Of a stretch of 64,000 nucleotides of DNA, positions 61,714-64,000 are shown piece after piece; position 1 is the first letter of the stretch, and each line of letters begins with the position of its first letter. Under the pieces are notes generated by a model. That model searched no databases and was not told where the DNA came from. It saw only the letters and a program-made list of their open reading frames with translations. Position numbers and translations under genes: made by a program. The stretch covers positions 1 to 64,000 of the forward strand of contig QFQX01000021.1 of NCBI GenBank assembly GCA_003248775.1, given 5' to 3'. The stretch comes from Shinella sp. (GTDB lineage Bacteria; Pseudomonadota; Alphaproteobacteria; Rhizobiales; Rhizobiaceae).

Positions 61714-62649
61714 ATGGATCTTCTGACCGGTCTTTTCACCACGGCCTTCCTTGCAGGCGGCGTTCTTGCGCTTGCGGCCCTCGGCGAGGTGCTGGCCGAG
61801 CGCGTCGGCGTCGTCAATCTCGGCGTCGAGGGGCTTATGGCCATGGGCGCGATCACGGCAATCGCAACGGTTGCCGCCGTGCCGTCGCCAACGCTCGGCT
61901 TTCTTGCCGCGCTTGCGGTGGGCGCGCTGTTCGGCGCGGTGTTTGCGGGGGCAACCGTCTTCCTCCGTGCCAATCAGGTGTTGTGCGGGCTGGCGCTGAC
62001 GCTGCTGGGCACGGGGCTCGCCTCGACTTTCGGCAAGGCCTATTCCGGTATGCCTGCGCGGGCGACGTTCGAGGGCATCGAGATCCCGCTGCTTTCGTCG
62101 CTGCCCATCTTCGGCAAGGCGTTCTTCAGCCAGAACATTCTCGTCTACCTGATCTACCTGATCCTGCCGATCGGCCTGTCCTACCTGATGTTCTACACGC
62201 GGCACGGCATGAACATGCGCGCCGTCGGCGAAAATCCGGCGGCGGCCGATGCCGCGGGTATTCCGGTCAACCTGATGCGCTTTGCCTATGTGACCGCTGG
62301 TTCGGCGCTTGCCGCCGGCGCCGGCGCGTACCTGACGCTCGCCTTCGTGCCGGGCTGGTCGGATGGCGTGATCGCCGGCCGAGGCTGGATCGCGGTGGCG
62401 CTGGTGATCTTCGCGGGTTACCGGCCGATCCCGGCGGTGCTGTCGGGCCTGCTGTTCGGCTTCATCACCGCGCTCGGCTTCGTCGGGCAGGCGAGGGGCT
62501 GGCCGATCGCGCCGGCATTCCTGTCGATGCTGCCCTATCTCGGCACCATCGCTTTCATCATCGTGCCGGTCATCGCCTGGCAGCGCATGCGCCGGCTGAT
62601 GGCCGCGCCAGCGGCGCTTGGCGAGCCCTATTACCGCAGCGTCCGCTAA
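61714..62649 (+). CDS. Nucleoside-type ABC permease 2 (YufQ/NupQ-like)
   Basis: The ATG at 61714 gives 311 residues; the very long upstream frame is a shadow. Typical stretches are AALGEVLAERVGVVNLGVEG, MNMRAVGENPAAADAAGI and AGRGWIAVALVIFAGYRP. It completes the importer with the first permease. Confidence 0.9.
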   Translation: MDLLTGLFTTAFLAGGVLALAALGEVLAERVGVVNLGVEGLMAMGAITAIATVAAVPSPTLGFLAALAVGALFGAVFAGATVFLRANQVLCGLALTLLGTGLASTFGKAYSGMPARATFEGIEIPLLSSLPIFGKAFFSQNILVYLIYLILPIGLSYLMFYTRHGMNMRAVGENPAAADAAGIPVNLMRFAYVTAGSALAAGAGAYLTLAFVPGWSDGVIAGRGWIAVALVIFAGYRPIPAVLSGLLFGFITALGFVGQARGWPIAPAFLSMLPYLGTIAFIIVPVIAWQRMRRLMAAPAALGEPYYRSVR

Positions 62650-62703
62650 CGGCGCTCGGATAGCCTCGGCACAACGGATCATTCTGGAAACGGAGCGAAA
62701 GCC

Positions 62704-63684
62704 ATGGACACGGTTACGGCAAAACATATCGACAGGGCCTCGCTGCCGGTCATCGATATCAGTGGCCTCTCCTCGCCTGACGAGAAGGAACGCAAGGCTG
62801 TTGCCGCGGCACTTCGGGCCGCCTGCATCGACAAGGGGTTCTTCTACTGCGCCGGTCACGGCATCCCGCAGGGCCTGATCGACGCGGTATTCGACGAGAC
62901 CAAAAGGTTCTTCGCCCAGTCTCCGGATACGAAGATGGAGCTGGAGAAATCTAAACGCTCCAAGTGCAATCGCGGCTATGAGGTGCTTGGCGGTCAGACG
63001 CTGGAAGCCGGCGCGCCGCCGGATCGCAAGGAAGGCTATTATATCGGCCAGGAACTGGCGGAGGATCACCCGAACGTGACGGGCGGCCTGTTCAATTGCG
63101 GGCCGAATGTCTGGCCGCTCGGCCTGCCGGGCTTCCGCCCGACCATGCTTGCCTATCAGGCGGCGATGCAGGAACTCGGCAACCGGCTGATGCACGGGAT
63201 TGCCCTGTCGCTCGATCTGGATGAAGACTATTTCAAGGGCTACAACATCGAGCCGGTCTCGACGCTGCGCCTCCTGCACTATCCGCCGCAGGCGCCGGAT
63301 TCCCCGAAGAACGAGCGCGGTGCGGGCGCCCATACGGACTGGGGTGCGATCACGCTCCTGATGCAGGACGATGTCGGCGGTCTTCAGGTCTTCGACAAGA
63401 ACGATGAAGCCTGGATCCATGCGGAACCGGTGCCGGGCACCTTCGTCGTCAATCTCGGCGACGCCATGGCCCGCTGGACGAACGATCTCTACAAGTCGAC
63501 CCTGCACCGGGTAATCAACACTTCGGGCCGGGAGCGCTATTCCATCCCCTTCTTCTACGACGGTGCGCCCGATTACAAGGTGGTCTGCATTCCGACCTGC
63601 CTGAAGCCCGGCGAGGAGCCGAAATACAAGCCGACGACGGTCGAGGGACATCTTCGGGAAATGTACGCAAGGACCTATGCATGA
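62704..63684 (+). CDS. 2-oxoglutarate/Fe(II)-type oxygenase (isopenicillin N synthase-like)
   Basis: A 326-residue protein with the DIOX_N start LPVIDISGL and GFFYCAGHGIP. The iron triad is His210-Thr-Asp212 and His268 (STLHRVIN), and the co-substrate pair is Arg278-x-Ser280 (RERYS). It could hydroxylate or demethylate a substrate with O2. It follows the importer by 54 bp and precedes an amidohydrolase, so it probably acts on the imported heterocycle. Bacterial members next to BMP importers are uncharacterised to my knowledge. Confidence 0.87.
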   Translation: MDTVTAKHIDRASLPVIDISGLSSPDEKERKAVAAALRAACIDKGFFYCAGHGIPQGLIDAVFDETKRFFAQSPDTKMELEKSKRSKCNRGYEVLGGQTLEAGAPPDRKEGYYIGQELAEDHPNVTGGLFNCGPNVWPLGLPGFRPTMLAYQAAMQELGNRLMHGIALSLDLDEDYFKGYNIEPVSTLRLLHYPPQAPDSPKNERGAGAHTDWGAITLLMQDDVGGLQVFDKNDEAWIHAEPVPGTFVVNLGDAMARWTNDLYKSTLHRVINTSGRERYSIPFFYDGAPDYKVVCIPTCLKPGEEPKYKPTTVEGHLREMYARTYA

Positions 63685-63737
63685 CAGACTGCCCGATGAT
63701 CATTGCGGCGAATGGCGTAAGCCGGAGGCTCGCATGA
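63681..63737 (+). CDS. Possible 18-residue coupled mini-ORF
   Basis: An ATG at 63681 overlaps the oxygenase stop (ATGA) and the frame ends at TGA 63735-63737, overlapping the amidohydrolase ATG at 63734. It could encode an 18-residue peptide (MTDCPMIIAANGVSRRLA). It may only pass ribosomes along. AAGGACC lies before it. Confidence 0.25.
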   Translation: MTDCPMIIAANGVSRRLA

Positions 63738-64000
63738 GCACGAAACTTGTCAGGAACATCGCTTATCTCGCAACCTTCGACGACGCTGCCCGCGAAATCG
63801 AGGACGGCGCGCTCTTCATTCGCGACAACGTGATCGAGAAAGTCGGCACGACGGCGGAGCTTGCCGGCGAGACGGCGGATGAGGTGATCGACCTTTCCGG
63901 CCATATCGTCATGCCGGGCATGGTGAACATCCATCACCATATGTACCAGAACCTGACGCGGGTGATGGTGCAGGACGATGAACTGCTGGTCTGGCTGAAG
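63734..64000 (+). CDS. Amidohydrolase, 8-oxoguanine-deaminase-like (3' end outside window)
   Basis: The ATG at 63734 has GGAGG 6 bp upstream. The 89 residues seen read as the N-terminal part of a cyclic amidohydrolase: MPGMVNIHHHMYQNLTRVM is the metal motif, which resembles the THHHFYQTLTR of 8-oxoguanine deaminase. It would deaminate an oxidised purine or related heterocycle. It belongs to the plus-strand operon with the nucleoside-type importer and the 2OG-type oxygenase. Most of the protein lies outside the window. Confidence 0.75.
   Translation, partial: MSTKLVRNIAYLATFDDAAREIEDGALFIRDNVIEKVGTTAELAGETADEVIDLSGHIVMPGMVNIHHHMYQNLTRVMVQDDELLVWLK

Overview
The window is a high-GC alphaproteobacterial chromosome or large-replicon segment. 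Protein content (DUF982 protein, PccB/small protein/PccA operon with an ScfR-type regulator, many ABC importers, many LysR regulators) and nine copies of RIME-like intergenic palindromes point to Rhizobiaceae or a close relative. I see no rRNA, tRNA, IS element, prophage or CRISPR array. Genes are densely packed and mostly on the minus strand, with many 1-8 bp overlaps.

Layout. 1-1.2 kb: 3' end of a dimethylglycine/sarcosine-type dehydrogenase. 1.6-9.7 kb: a LysR regulator, a complete peptide/nickel-type ABC importer and an amidase. 9.8-14.7 kb: DUF982 protein, PfkB kinase, HI0933-family flavoprotein, aminotransferase and a GcvA-like regulator. 14.8-19.9 kb: agmatinase-family ureohydrolase followed by a four-gene polyamine-type ABC importer. 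19.9-20.5 kb: non-coding DNA with a chain of strong hairpins. 20.5-29 kb: branched-chain amino acid type importer (livJGFHM) with a GMC oxidoreductase and 3-hydroxyisobutyrate dehydrogenase, divergent from a LysR gene. 29.4-37.8 kb: the methylmalonyl-CoA route (mutase, PccA, PccB, small conserved protein) and its regulator, with recognisable TTTGCAAA operator boxes. 37.8-41.5 kb: LysR, RidA and two valine-degradation enzymes. 41.9-64 kb: a large nitrogen-heterocycle catabolic region.

The last region is the most interesting. It holds an oxygenase that keeps the mononuclear-iron motif but has lost the whole Rieske cluster segment. About 8 kb away are a separate Rieske protein, a GST-like protein and a small acylphosphatase-like protein in one operon. 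This recalls the methylxanthine N7-demethylase NdmCDE of Pseudomonas putida, where NdmC lacks a Rieske centre, NdmD supplies one and NdmE is GST-like. Around them lie adenine deaminase, two further purine/triazine-type amidohydrolases, a molybdenum hydroxylase with an unusual FAD-Mo fusion, an aldehyde dehydrogenase, a GMC oxidoreductase, a two-subunit ThDP decarboxylase, a 2OG-Fe oxygenase and a BMP-type (nucleoside) ABC importer. The importer has a near-perfect sigma-54 promoter and an upstream NtrC-type site. I infer a nitrogen-regulated pathway that dealkylates and then deaminates/oxidises a substituted purine. The exact substrate is unknown and no NADH reductase partner is visible in the window.
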